64,000 nucleotides of DNA from Isoetes taiwanensis. Lineage: Eukaryota > Streptophyta > Lycopodiopsida > Isoetales > Isoetaceae. Of this stretch, positions 55,816 to 64,000 are shown piece by piece. Each line of letters opens with the position of its first letter. Position 1 is the first letter of the stretch. The position numbers and the translations under genes are program-made. Location: assembly GCA_021234155.1 (NCBI GenBank), contig JAJEKV010000643.1, forward strand, positions 1-64,000, in the 5' to 3' direction. Below the pieces are notes generated by a model. That model made no database searches. It was not told the DNA's origin and was given only the letters and a program-made list of their open reading frames with translations.

Positions 55816-57396
55816 TGTGACGTTTCAAGTATTTATATGGTATACGTATAAATATACTGACACATCACGCAATAAGGATATGCCACCATGGGGTACTTTA
55901 AACTAGGGGGTTGACCTAAAAGGGATTAATTTAGCTATGCTAAATTAATTATTAAAAGATAATTACCTATAATTAAGGAAATAATACCTAAATTGGTTTA
56001 ATTAGGATAATGGATTAATTAGGAAGGCGCCACTTGGCCAAACTCGATTGGCCAGCATGGGGATGCTAACTTGGGGCATAAACATTGAACCCTTGTCCCA
56101 TTTGACCCCAAAATCGAGCCAGGAGGAGGAGCTGTGAGCGCCCAAGCTGTTGCTGAACACGCCGAAGCTGTTGCTGAACACCCAGGTTGCTGAAATGGAA
56201 GTGCCCCATGATAACGGCTCTAGCAGAAACTCGGGTTAGTGGGTAGTCTAGCTTGAGCTTCCAGGATAGTGCCTAAGTTAGTCTTCTCTGGTTATCTTTG
56301 TTAGGATTAACCCTTCTTTGATATTTAGGATTACATTTCAATTATGGATTATGCTTTGTTAAGTAGGGATGGATGAATCTATGAAAGTATCTCTGTTAGC
56401 ATCCGTAAAGCAGGGATTAAAGGGAGGGGGTAGAGACCTCTGAGCCCATGTATTGTAGTATGCTCCTAGATAGAGCCTTGTATTATTACAAGAGACCACC
56501 GAGTCGTGGATGCTATGGAATTGCTTAGCACCAGAGAAAGGACGCAGTGGTGAAGTGGGGGTGGGGTCTTGCACGAACATACAAGGCTCCTGGGACTCCT
56601 ACAGTGGGCTAGGCCTGATAGCCGGTCACGTAGAGGGCCAGGTATGGGTCTGACACTCCCTGGGTGCAGAGGTATGACCCATATGGGGCATCTTGTACTT
56701 TGAAGATAAAGTTAGGGGAGTAGGTCGGGTATGGATGCGGGGGGTCGCTGATGCGGCACGTATTCTCTAGCTCACCCATGGAACCACTGTGATCCTGGAA
56801 GGGGACACTTCCCTGACCTGCCTCATCGGACCAGGTCTTCATGAAACCTGGAGTAGGCTCGAAGGGTGATACCTTGAGTCTGCGTCTCCGGAAAACTATA
56901 GTGGTGCCATAACATGATTCGACTCACCTGCAAAGTGTGCACAAGAGGGGCAGATGGAGTGGACAACCCTAGCCGATGTTCTATGCCAGCCAACGCCATG
57001 CCAAGATTCGGTCTGCTGATCTCTTGAGACCTAGCCGTCAGTCGATCCTCACTGGAGTCTGAGCCGGGGTAGAACCATGGGTTTTGGGGTGTTTTCTCTA
57101 GTATTAAATGTATCTTCTCTGTTATTATCATTTGGATGGATGGGCCACCCTTCATGGTGGTATTTATGATATGATTATGCTATATGCTAACCTTGTATTC
57201 AGGCTTCCGCGACATAGTCCTGAGCCCCATCGAAGGCGTGGGCTGAATGACCCCTCTGTGTCCTTCACTCGAGCATCTTTCCATAGATGGCCCGAGTTAG
57301 ACGGAGGGCCCTACTCAGGGCGAGATGGTTGCCATGGGAGGGGGAAGTCCCCGTATGTATACGCCCGAGCGTCGTATATGTTCTGGGAGCGTCACA
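55816..57396 (+). repeat. 5' LTR, 1,581 bp
   Basis: Starts TGTGACGTTTC and ends GAGCGTCACA, giving inverted ends TGTGACG/CGTCACA as in the LTR at 12,455-14,021. A perfect primer binding site follows one base later, which fixes the right end. Inside is a 20-base duplicate AAGCTGTTGCTGAACAC near 56,141 and 56,165 and an RNA-leader-like GC-rich right half. This LTR should carry the promoter for genomic RNA. Confidence 0.88.
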
Positions 57397-57397
57397 G

Positions 57398-57410
57398 TGG
57401 TATCAGAGCC
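57398..57410 (+). promoter_or_regulatory. Primer binding site for initiator tRNA-Met
   Basis: TGGTATCAGAGCC is complementary to the 3' end of plant initiator tRNA-Met, the usual primer of plant Ty3/gypsy and copia elements. It lies one base after the LTR end. Confidence 0.92.
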
Positions 57411-58043
57411 ATGATTTCGGTTGCCCAAAATCATAGCACTGACCAAATCCTAACTCGTTAGTTTGGTAGTTAGGTGGGAGTTAAGCTAGTGGGATTGTTT
57501 AGCTCTTTGATGTTTGGTTTTGTGCTAGGTTGATGCAATAGATTGTAAGTTTTCTAAGAAGTTTGGGGCAGCTGGAGGACCCAAGCTTGGAAGGGCCATA
57601 ACTTTTTGTAGGCAGCTCGGATGAAGGAGAAAATGGTTCCAATGGATCGGGCACCTCCCAAATACCTTAGGAAGGTCGTTACCCGGTGGAGAAAGGATGC
57701 GGAAGGGCCCCGAAAGTCAACTCGGGCGCCGCTTGCATTTCGTCGACTCGGAATCCGGATAGAAACACGATAATGCCGTCGGCGCCCGACCGTATAAAAA
57801 CGCGTATTTCTGCCGTATAAATATTTAAAAAAAAAGTTTTTTAAACAAGAAAATTTTGAAAATTTAAAAGTTAGGCAGCCAGCTGTTTTTATGTTTTCCT
57901 TGCCTTACACGCCTCCGACCGCCTGCTCTGACGTCCGACATAGCCACCGGACCCGACCTTGTTCTTCCACCTCGTTTCTTTCCACCGCCTCCTCCACCCC
58001 TAGCGCCTCCCCTATAGTCTTCCTAACCGCCAGCGCCTCACTT
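57411..58043 (+). other. Leader before the first extra frame
   Basis: Untranslated RNA leader. Short frames only until the ATG at 58,044. A run of A residues and AT-rich DNA is at about 57,825-57,870, then GC-rich coding-like sequence begins near 57,900; an earlier in-frame ATG at 57,891 would add 51 Ser/Thr/Pro-rich residues. Confidence 0.5.
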
Positions 58044-58301
58044 ATGGCTAACACTAAGAGAGCCGCGGACCCTTCTAGCCTCAATATACCCCAGATATAC
58101 GCTATGATCGCGCAACATATGGCCACTGATAGCGACCTGATAGACATCCTTCTGGATGAGCTGGTACGGCGATTTAGTGATGACCTTAGGATACCCTATC
58201 CTATATTCCACTTCTCCGAGCAGTTTCTGATTAAGCTCAATCTGCACCAGCTACCATGGCATATACCATGGTCGAGCAACCTGACAATGTCATGGTATTG
58301 A
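58044..58301 (+). CDS. Leader frame A1, unknown protein, overlaps A2
   Basis: 85 codons from the ATG at 58,044 (an upstream ATG at 57,891 is possible). It starts MANTKRAADPSSLNIPQIYA and is predicted to be mostly helical and acidic (DSDLIDILLDELVRRF). It overlaps the next frame by about 46 bases in another register; a single-base change near 58,250 could fuse them, so A1 and A2 may be one broken protein. No family recognised. Confidence 0.5.
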   Translation: MANTKRAADPSSLNIPQIYAMIAQHMATDSDLIDILLDELVRRFSDDLRIPYPIFHFSEQFLIKLNLHQLPWHIPWSSNLTMSWY

Positions 58302-59212
58302 TTAGATTCTATCCCTCTGAGTGTGAAGAACACTCTGAAGAGGAAGCAATTCCGACTGAGGCGACTCGTATTGGGGCATTAGTCAGAGAAGATGACCGTC
58401 GAGAGGTAGAGAGAGCGGATATAGAAACCCGGGCTCGGGAATATAGGTACTTGGGTCATGGTTGGGCTATTATCAATTGCCAGGCTTTTGAATTACCCAT
58501 ATATCAATGGCACGAGGCTTCTCAAAGCTTTATGTGGACTGAGATTCCTAACATCAGTCTGGACTACTTGACAATAGTCCAGATGGATATGGCCCAGCGA
58601 CCGGACCGCTATCATGCTGAACTCATGCGAAGGATCGCTAATCGGCGGTTGGCTCAGGTAGAAGCCGACATGGAATGAGCCCGTCAGGCTCAGGAGCAGG
58701 CCGAAAAGGCTCAGCAGGAACAACAGGATCAGCACCAACAGCAGGACAATCCTGAGCAGGAAACCCAGCGGGACCCTAATCAGGGGGATAAGCCGCCTAG
58801 TAAACGACGGAGGAAATTTGTAGCCCATAAGTCCGGCAGCCAATACAAAGAGAAGCTGAAGGTTGTCGGGAACATTGGGAAGAATACGAGCTCCAGTCGA
58901 AGGCAAGAGCGAGTGGATGCCTCACGGCCCCATCCTATCACGGCAGCTAAGACGGTTCCCCAGAAGGGGCCGCCTTCGAAGCCCGCGAGGAAACCCCACT
59001 GTTTCCGACCTGGCACCATGGCTTTACGAGACATCCGTAAGTACCAGAAGACCACGGAACTCCTGATAAGGAAGCTGCCTTTTCAGAGGTTGGTGCGGGA
59101 AATAGCACAAGAGTTCAAGACCGACCTCCGCTTCCAGACCTTTGCGATTTTGGCACTGCAGGAGAGAGTCACCATAATGACTAAGGATTTAGCCCTCGCC
59201 CGGAGGATCTGA
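58256..59212 (+). pseudogene. Leader frame A2: fusion protein ending in an H3-like histone fold
   Basis: One frame of 318 codons with a single in-frame TGA at 58,676-58,678. First part (58,256-58,675): acidic, beginning MAYTMVEQPDNVMVLIRFYP, unknown. Second (58,679-58,800): Gln/Glu-rich ([20 protein letters not shown]). Third: basic nuclear-signal-like SKRRRK and a Lys/Arg/Pro tail. Last (58,994-59,209): a histone H3 fold: [58 protein letters not shown], directly joined to [15 protein letters not shown]. Relative to canonical H3, about 21 residues (from A95 to K115: end of helix 2 and loop 2) are missing in frame. It is closer to canonical H3 than to CENH3. Likely captured from a host H3 gene. 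How it would fold without that part is unknown. Confidence 0.88.
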
Positions 59213-59352
59213 GGGGATCCCTTGTAGCTACCTTCGGGCATTTTCATTGTACAACTTTTTGTTAATATTAATGGAAGTCTTTATTTCCGTTCTTCTTTTT
59301 GTTGGAAAAAAAAATAATAAATAAAAAAATAATAATAATAAGTACTGTCAGT

Positions 59353-59390
59353 GCTGACGTCAGCATAAGAGCAAGAGGGTATTTAAAAAG
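59353..59390 (+). promoter_or_regulatory. Plant-like promoter: bZIP site and TATA box
   Basis: GCTGACGTCAGC (59,353-59,364), a perfect palindrome around the TGACGTCA bZIP/TGA-factor site, lies 15 bases before the TATA-like TATTTAAAA (59,380-59,388). The start codon of frame B is about 70 bases further, in the context CACCCATGGCC. An AT-rich stretch (59,309-59,340) precedes. This is the arrangement of an independent transcription unit inside the retroelement leader. Confidence 0.6.
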
Positions 59391-59458
59391 GGTTTTAGGG
59401 TTTCATTTTTCACTTTTCACCATCTGTTTACTCTCCTCCCTCTTGATTTCCAGCACCC

Positions 59459-60856
59459 ATGGCCGCCACCACCCTACTTGCGTGGTATGAGGATGGAGAG
59501 CATTGGGATCCTCAGGTTCCCTTTGATCTCTTACAGCCCTTTTTGCTCCAGCGCATCGATCTTATTGCCAATATGCAAAGTCACCCAGACTATGCAGGGT
59601 TTCTGGAGTTTTATACCGAGGAGATGCTCCCTCTTTGCACCCCCTTCGGAGAACCGCCTCAGTTGTTCATTGAGCGAGATGTTGTGAGAGAGATGCTAGA
59701 CGGCGACACCCATGCATATGATGTGCTTAAGGGCAAGCTTCGGTGGGGTAACCACCTGCCCGTAGTTAAGCATGAGGGCCGGCAGTATCTTGAGATCGCT
59801 TTCGCTCTAGCCATCCTCATGGATCAGTACGTTGAGGATGATACCTTGCCAGCTGAGAAAGGCAAGCTGCCCGAGTCTTCAGATGAGGAAGAGGACGAAC
59901 ATATTAGCACGGACGACTTCGTACGTTGGAAGCAGTTGGCAGAGGAGATGCCGCCGCGTCGGGAGCAAGCAGCACGCTTGTCCAGGTTGGACGCCCTTCC
60001 AGTTGTGTATCATCAAGGACAAGAGTATCTTCTCTTGGATGATATCATCTGAACTTATCACATAGTGGCCGGATTCAAGCGCCGACGCAAGGACCACGTG
60101 CTCTATGAATTGGCAGAGTAATGTATGGATGATTTTATAGATTTCACCCCTATTGATCTTCCACCAGAGGTACACCAGCTACTTCAATTTCGTCAAGAGA
60201 CCATAGAGCCGGCTGCTACTCTGCTACGGCTTAGGGATTTGATGCTGCAGGATCCACCAATTCAGCCTCCTCAGGATGCTTTTACGGCTATGGGACCTCA
60301 TGTCCCTAATATTAATATGGTTGAAGTCCCCTCTAATTCAGATGAGGAAGGGGAAGAACTTTACCATAATCTTACTCACCTTAAAGAGGAGCAGGAAGAA
60401 CTCAAGAAGGAGGAGGTCCCCATGGACTTAGATAAGGAGGTCGCCACTTCGTTGACCCCGCAAGGAAAGGCATTGGGAAATCACCTCACTCGCTTCTTCT
60501 TGTCAGCTTTCCGGCAGGGGCAGGTCCTTTTTGTGGCCCGAGACCTAGGCCCCGAGGCCGAGGCGTCATGGTGGAGCCTCCGTGCACTATCCACATTGGC
60601 GGGGCATAAGAAGCTCTCATATCGCACCCTTACTTATGTGCTGGTGCGACGGGACCTTGCTCTTACGGCATTGGGTCAAGATATCGCACCCTGGATGAGC
60701 ATGAAGCTCCTTACGGCGGCTCCATTGGCTGCCGCCTATCCGCCAGAGGTTGCCTCCATTGCAGCTGCCACAGTAGACCCAGGGGTGACCTTGTAACGTC
60801 ATCGACCGCCGCCACCACCTCCTACGCCAATGGACCAGGATGTCGGGCCTAGTTAG
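59459..60856 (+). pseudogene. Leader frame B, long unknown protein with in-frame stops
   Basis: 466 codons in a single register, interrupted by TGA at 60,050, TAA at 60,119 and TAA at 60,794, ending at TAG 60,854-60,856; no frameshift. It starts MAATTLLAWYEDGEHWDPQV. Features: an acidic SSDEEEDEH segment near residue 140-150, a basic FKRRRKDH segment right after the first stop, an acidic NSDEEGEELYHNLTHLKEEQ segment, a conserved-looking WWSLRALSTLAGHKKLSYRT segment, and a proline run (RHRPPPPPPTP) at the end. No family recognised. A 222-codon part starts at the ATG 60,125. It has its own promoter-like upstream region. Confidence 0.6.
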
Positions 60857-61054
60857 TAGCCTTTTATAGTATCTATTGTATGAGTATAGCCTTTGAGCTA
60901 CTCAAGTATATGTAATTTTGCGTTGATGATCTTCGCGCATCTTCTTTTGAATACAAGCAAATTGTCTTTTTCCTATAATACTTGTCTTCCTCTTTTAGAG
61001 TTTGAATTATAAGGAATAATTCAACTGTTATGTACTCATACTTATCGTCTTGCA

Positions 61055-61516
61055 GACGATGAGCTCGAAGAAATCGAGGAAAGAATCACCAACGAAATAC
61101 GAAGGGACGATCAGGGACCTCCCGACCAAGACTACGGTCAACGGTATGGGGAGTATCCGGATCGGGATGATGACTACGAAGCAGGGGAACCCGTGGAAGA
61201 AGGAGAGCCTTTTGATTCAACTAAAGGCTTGCAAATAGTCAATATTCTTCGTGAACGTGCTTTCGAACATCTACAACAAACTCTCCGTCGTACCTGGGAT
61301 TACTGGGATATGACCAAGCACGAGGCTTTTGCCGACGCAAATGATCACTTATGGCAGATCTTTTATGCGCTTAGAAGCCTCTTCAATCTCCTTATCATTA
61401 GCCCCACGTTAGACTACCAGCACGTTATCATCCAGGCATGGGCTCGCTACAAGGTAGTCAGGGCAGTGCGGGAGAGCGTCCATTACTCTATCCTTTACCC
61501 CTTCGCGCAGCCCTAG
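61055..61516 (+). CDS. Leader frame C, unknown acidic/helical protein or exon
   Basis: Open from about 61,013; a possible splice acceptor (CTTGCAG) ends at 61,055, after which the frame reads DDELEEIEERITNEIRRDDQ, then acidic repeats (RDDDYEAGEPVEEGEPFD) and a helical part with LRRTWDYWDM, HLWQIFYALRSLFNLLI and WARYKVVRAVRES, stop at 61,514-61,516. First ATG in frame is at 61,193. It may be a spliced exon of frame B. No family recognised. AATATAATAAAG near 61,663 could be a polyadenylation signal. Confidence 0.5.
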   Translation, partial: DDELEEIEERITNEIRRDDQGPPDQDYGQRYGEYPDRDDDYEAGEPVEEGEPFDSTKGLQIVNILRERAFEHLQQTLRRTWDYWDMTKHEAFADANDHLWQIFYALRSLFNLLIISPTLDYQHVIIQAWARYKVVRAVRESVHYSILYPFAQP

Positions 61517-61816
61517 GCCTGATCTCCTCAGTTTTTCTTTTGTGTCTAAGTATGTGTTGATAAAAAAAGATAAAAAAAAAAAATTGTCCAATGTGTAGTC
61601 ACTGCTTTTGTATTATACAACTTCAAGTATTGTACACCATCTTCAATGTAACTCCACTGTAACAATATAATAAAGTTCTTTTCCTTAACTCTCTTGTATT
61701 CTCCTTATTATTGTTTCTTAGTATTGCTCAAAATGGTCTTCATTGTGACACTTGATATCACAATAATTCTGCTTATACCTTCTTATGGTCAATATAGACG
61801 GTGCACGTAACGCCTC
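61517..61816 (+). other. Short spacer before gag
   Basis: AT-rich, with an AATATAATAAAG polyadenylation-like word near 61,663 and a splice-acceptor-like TTATTGTTTCTTAG at about 61,709-61,722. A spliced gag mRNA that skips the leader genes would need such an acceptor; this is inference. Confidence 0.35.
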
Positions 61817-62890
61817 ATGGCAGACACCTTCGAATGCGAGCAGATTAACACCTGAGCAAGAACTCATATTGATGAAGCGGCGATTAGTAGAGCACCAAAT
61901 CCACCACCCCAACAACCACCTGCACCGGAACCAGGCCCTGTACCCGCACAAAGGAGGCACCGTTCCAAACGTCGTCGGAGCTCGTCTACGGACAGTGCCA
62001 CATCCTCACAATCAGCCACCTCGGTGTCTTCAGAGTCATCTATATCATCTAGTGACCATGCAAGGGCCCGGGATAAGGAGTACCGTAAGATGGTTGATAC
62101 GGCCATTACCAGTATATGGAAAAACAGAAAATTGGCTCAGTTTGACGGGAAAGCTAGAGGCGGCCTGAATGCAGAGTCCTGGTTGGATGAGATGAAGGAG
62201 TTTGGGAAATCCTATGGCATGACGGAGAAGGATACAGGAAAATTTGCCACTACAAACCTTATAGGGGTCGCTCGTATTTGGTGGAAGGGCTATGCTAGAG
62301 CCAAGCATCTGGACAGAAGCAGATGCAAGTTTAAAAAGTTTGCTAAAGCTTTTAAGTTGCATTATGTGCCTCGTGTGCACAAATGCCAACAGATTCAGAC
62401 TTTTTACAGGTTGGAGCAGAAGGGCATGTCAGTCCAGGCCTACACAGATGAATTCATGCGCTTGAGGCTATATGTTCCAGGTATGAACGAGAAGAGGGCG
62501 GTGGAGGGCTATATTGAAGGGTTGGCCCCCTCAATTAAACGAATGGTTAAGGCCATAGACCCGAAGTCAGTTGCAGAGGCTGAGGCTAAGGCATTGAGCC
62601 TTGAAGAGGACACGCCACGAAACCAGTACCAGCGTCCTGCATCTTATTCCCAGCCGCACCCGTATACACCCTACAAGCCCCGTTCCCCGAGCCCTGGGCC
62701 CTCTCAACAGAACTCTTATAGCCGCCAGGAAAAGAAAGTCACCTTCAGCATGCCCGACAAACCGAACAATGTCGGTAAGGAAGTTCGGAACCTCTTACAG
62801 TCTATTCCCAAATAGGCACGAGAGCAGCTCCGCAAAGAGAAGGCATGTTACAGGTGTATGCGGCCCGGGCACTTTATGCAAAATTGCCCT
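61817..62890 (+). pseudogene. gag: gag of the second chromovirus, two in-frame stops
   Basis: The ATG at 61,817 (MADTFECEQINT) is followed by TGA at 61,853, then a proline-rich and RRHRSKRRRSSS basic region, then the capsid: MVDTAITSIWKNRKLAQFDG, LNAESWLDEMKEFGKSYGMT, GVARIWWKGYARAK, FYRLEQKGMSVQAYTDEFMR and YIEGLAPSIKRMVKAIDP. A TAG at 62,813 precedes the zinc knuckle CYRCMRPGHFMQNC (C-x2-C-x4-H-x4-C, 62,846-62,887). Gag packages the element RNA into particles. The frame is continuous with protease. The stop before the knuckle is more likely a mutation than a programmed stop. Confidence 0.85.
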
Positions 62891-63691
62891 TATGTCACCC
62901 AGACTGCCCAGCTGGCCATGGCCGATCTTGATTGGGATGATCTCGAGTCTACACCCCCTGTTGACGAGGAGGCTCCCGAGTACATTCACAGTGCGTCCCA
63001 TATCTTTGCAGCCATTGAAACTGGCAATGTTGAAAGTCAGCCTGCCATTATTTCTACTATAGGTCAAGTAGACAGTAAGCCTTTCATAATTCTTATGGAT
63101 ACGGGAAGTACACATAATTTTGCTTCTCCTAGAATAGCCCAGGTATTGCAGCTTGAGACTTTAAGGTCCCGATCGAAACCTGTGACTTCAGCCAGTGGTA
63201 AGATCAGACATACTCATGGTCGTCGCATTAACCTCAAAATGCAGCTGCCAGGTGCACCAGTTGCAATGGGTGCCGAGTTAATGGATATTGGCAAATATGA
63301 TCTGATTGTGGGCATGGAATTCTTGGCATCCGCAAAAGCTAATATAGACTGCGAAAAATGGGAGGTTACCTTCAACGCAGCTAATGGAGTCTGCGTAACC
63401 ATAAAAGGTGACCCCTTCAACCCCATTATGCAGTCTATGTCCATCAGGCAGTTAGATAAGGCTATACGCAAGTATAAGTTACTTTGCGTCATCAGACTTG
63501 CCTCCATTGAGTCGGATGCTAAACAGAAGCTCGTAGTTGATGCATTGCCAAAACATATTGCTGATCTTCTCAGCGAATTTAGTGATCTCTTTCCAGATGA
63601 GATCCAGAAACTTCCCCCTTTTAGAGGGGTAGAATGTGAGATAGCTTTGGAACCGGGACTAAGTCTACCAGTAAGGCCCCGTACCGTATGA
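62891..63691 (+). pseudogene. Retropepsin and protease-RT linker
   Basis: In the gag frame. The active site PFIILMDTGSTHNFASPRIA (D-T-G at 63,098-63,106) is intact, followed by GAELMDIGKYDLIVGMEFLA, the second conserved hydrophobic region, and the linker KHIADLLSEFSDLFPDEIQK then [16 protein letters not shown] one-base deletion near 63,660 shifts the frame and causes the stop at 63,691. The protease itself looks complete. Confidence 0.85.
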
Positions 63692-64000
63692 GTCCCCCTG
63701 AATTGGCAGAGCTTAAGAAGCAACTTCAGGAGTTACTGAACCTAGGTTTCATTCGGCCTAGTGTTTCCCCTTTTGGCGCTCCTATCCTTTTTGTTAAGAA
63801 GAAGGATGGCTCCTTGAGGATGTGTATTGATTATCGGCAGCTCAATAAGCATACCATCAAGAATCGTTATGCTTTGCCTAGGGCAGACGATCTTATGGAG
63901 CAGTTGCAAGGGGCCAAGTACTTCTCAAAGATTGATTTACGCTCCGGTATCACCAAATAAGAATTAAAGAGGAGGACATCCATAAGTCTACCTTTCGCAC
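63560..64000 (+). pseudogene. Reverse transcriptase (partial, window edge)
   Basis: After the shift, the frame from 63,688 reads [40 protein letters not shown] and FSKIDLRSG, the first RT blocks, including the D of the catalytic triad in S-K-I-D-L. A second one-base deletion near 63,945 breaks the next block (expected Y-H-Q-I-R-I); it continues in the third frame to the window end ([14 protein letters not shown]). The catalytic D-D box lies outside the window. Confidence 0.85.

Larger units (their letters stand above)
55816..64000 (+). mobile_element. Chromovirus with a long leader carrying extra genes (3' end beyond window)
   Basis: 5' LTR, primer binding site, an unusual 4.4-kb leader with three extra reading frames including an H3-like histone fold, then gag, protease and RT; the window ends inside RT. 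LTR and pol are closely related to the element at 8,260-14,021. Gag and leader frames have isolated in-frame stops; pol has two one-base deletions (near 63,660 and 63,945). The chromodomain and 3' LTR would lie beyond the window end. Confidence 0.88.

Noticed and set aside
58994-59209. CENH3 identity for the H3-like fold
   Set aside because: The loop 1 and helix 1 residues ([20 protein letters not shown]) follow canonical H3, not the longer loop 1 of CENH3. A long divergent N-terminal tail alone is not enough.
62813-62815. Programmed gag stop (readthrough) at TAG
   Set aside because: It lies before the zinc knuckle, which should be part of Gag, and another premature stop exists in the same frame at 61,853; mutation is simpler.

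Overview
This window looks like nuclear DNA of a land plant, very probably a transposon-rich, gene-poor, repeat-filled genome. The signs are Ty3/gypsy retrotransposons with plant-type protein order and a tRNA-iMet primer site, Helitrons with plant-type RPA and RepHel genes, exon/intron fragments of plant TFIIIA, cytochrome P450, wax synthase and papain-like protease, and nuclear copies of mitochondrial DNA (cox1, a bacterial-type tRNA-Trp and group II intron domain V). The native, bacterial-type mitochondrial tRNA-Trp hints at a seed-free plant (bryophyte, lycophyte or fern) rather than an angiosperm; that is inference with low confidence. No complete, clearly functional host gene is visible; the longest plausible intact reading frame is the RPA1-like gene near 41 kb.

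Layout. 1-7.7 kb: decayed Ty3/gypsy element (Athila/Tat-like, no chromodomain) on the minus strand. 8.2-14.0 kb: 5'-truncated chromovirus (protease, RT, RNase H, integrase, chromodomain, polypurine tract, 3' LTR) on the plus strand. 14.0-16.3 kb and 28.2-29.5 kb: two blocks of a strand-asymmetric purine (G/A) macrorepeat that appear to be one array split by about 11.8 kb of other DNA. Inside that split lie a foldback element, a mosaic of mitochondrial fragments, a wax synthase pseudogene and AT-rich DNA bounded by inverted repeats. A Helitron 3' end at 29,516 cuts cleanly through a TFIIIA-like zinc-finger gene. 31.3-36.2 kb: decayed Helitron RepHel gene (minus). 40.6-42.2 kb: RPA1-like gene (minus) that probably belongs to the same Helitron. 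44-47 kb: P450 and cysteine-protease pseudogenes and a PIF/Harbinger-type MITE with TTA target duplication. 48.4-50.1 kb: a short Helitron with both ends recognisable. 55.8 kb to the window end: a second, larger relative of the 8-14 kb chromovirus.

The most unusual thing is in that last element. Between its 5' LTR/primer binding site and its gag gene lie about 4.4 kb that ordinary Ty3/gypsy elements do not have. This leader holds at least three long reading frames. One ends in a histone H3 fold that closely resembles canonical H3 but lacks 21 residues of helix 2/loop 2, fused to a glutamine-rich, basic and acidic N-terminal extension. A second has its own plant-like promoter (a palindromic TGACGTCA bZIP site, then a TATA box). 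All leader frames and gag carry isolated premature stops but few frameshifts, so this copy is probably dead while the family may recently have been coding. A chromovirus carrying its own H3-like protein would be a novel way for a retrotransposon to interact with chromatin, and is the main lead from this window.
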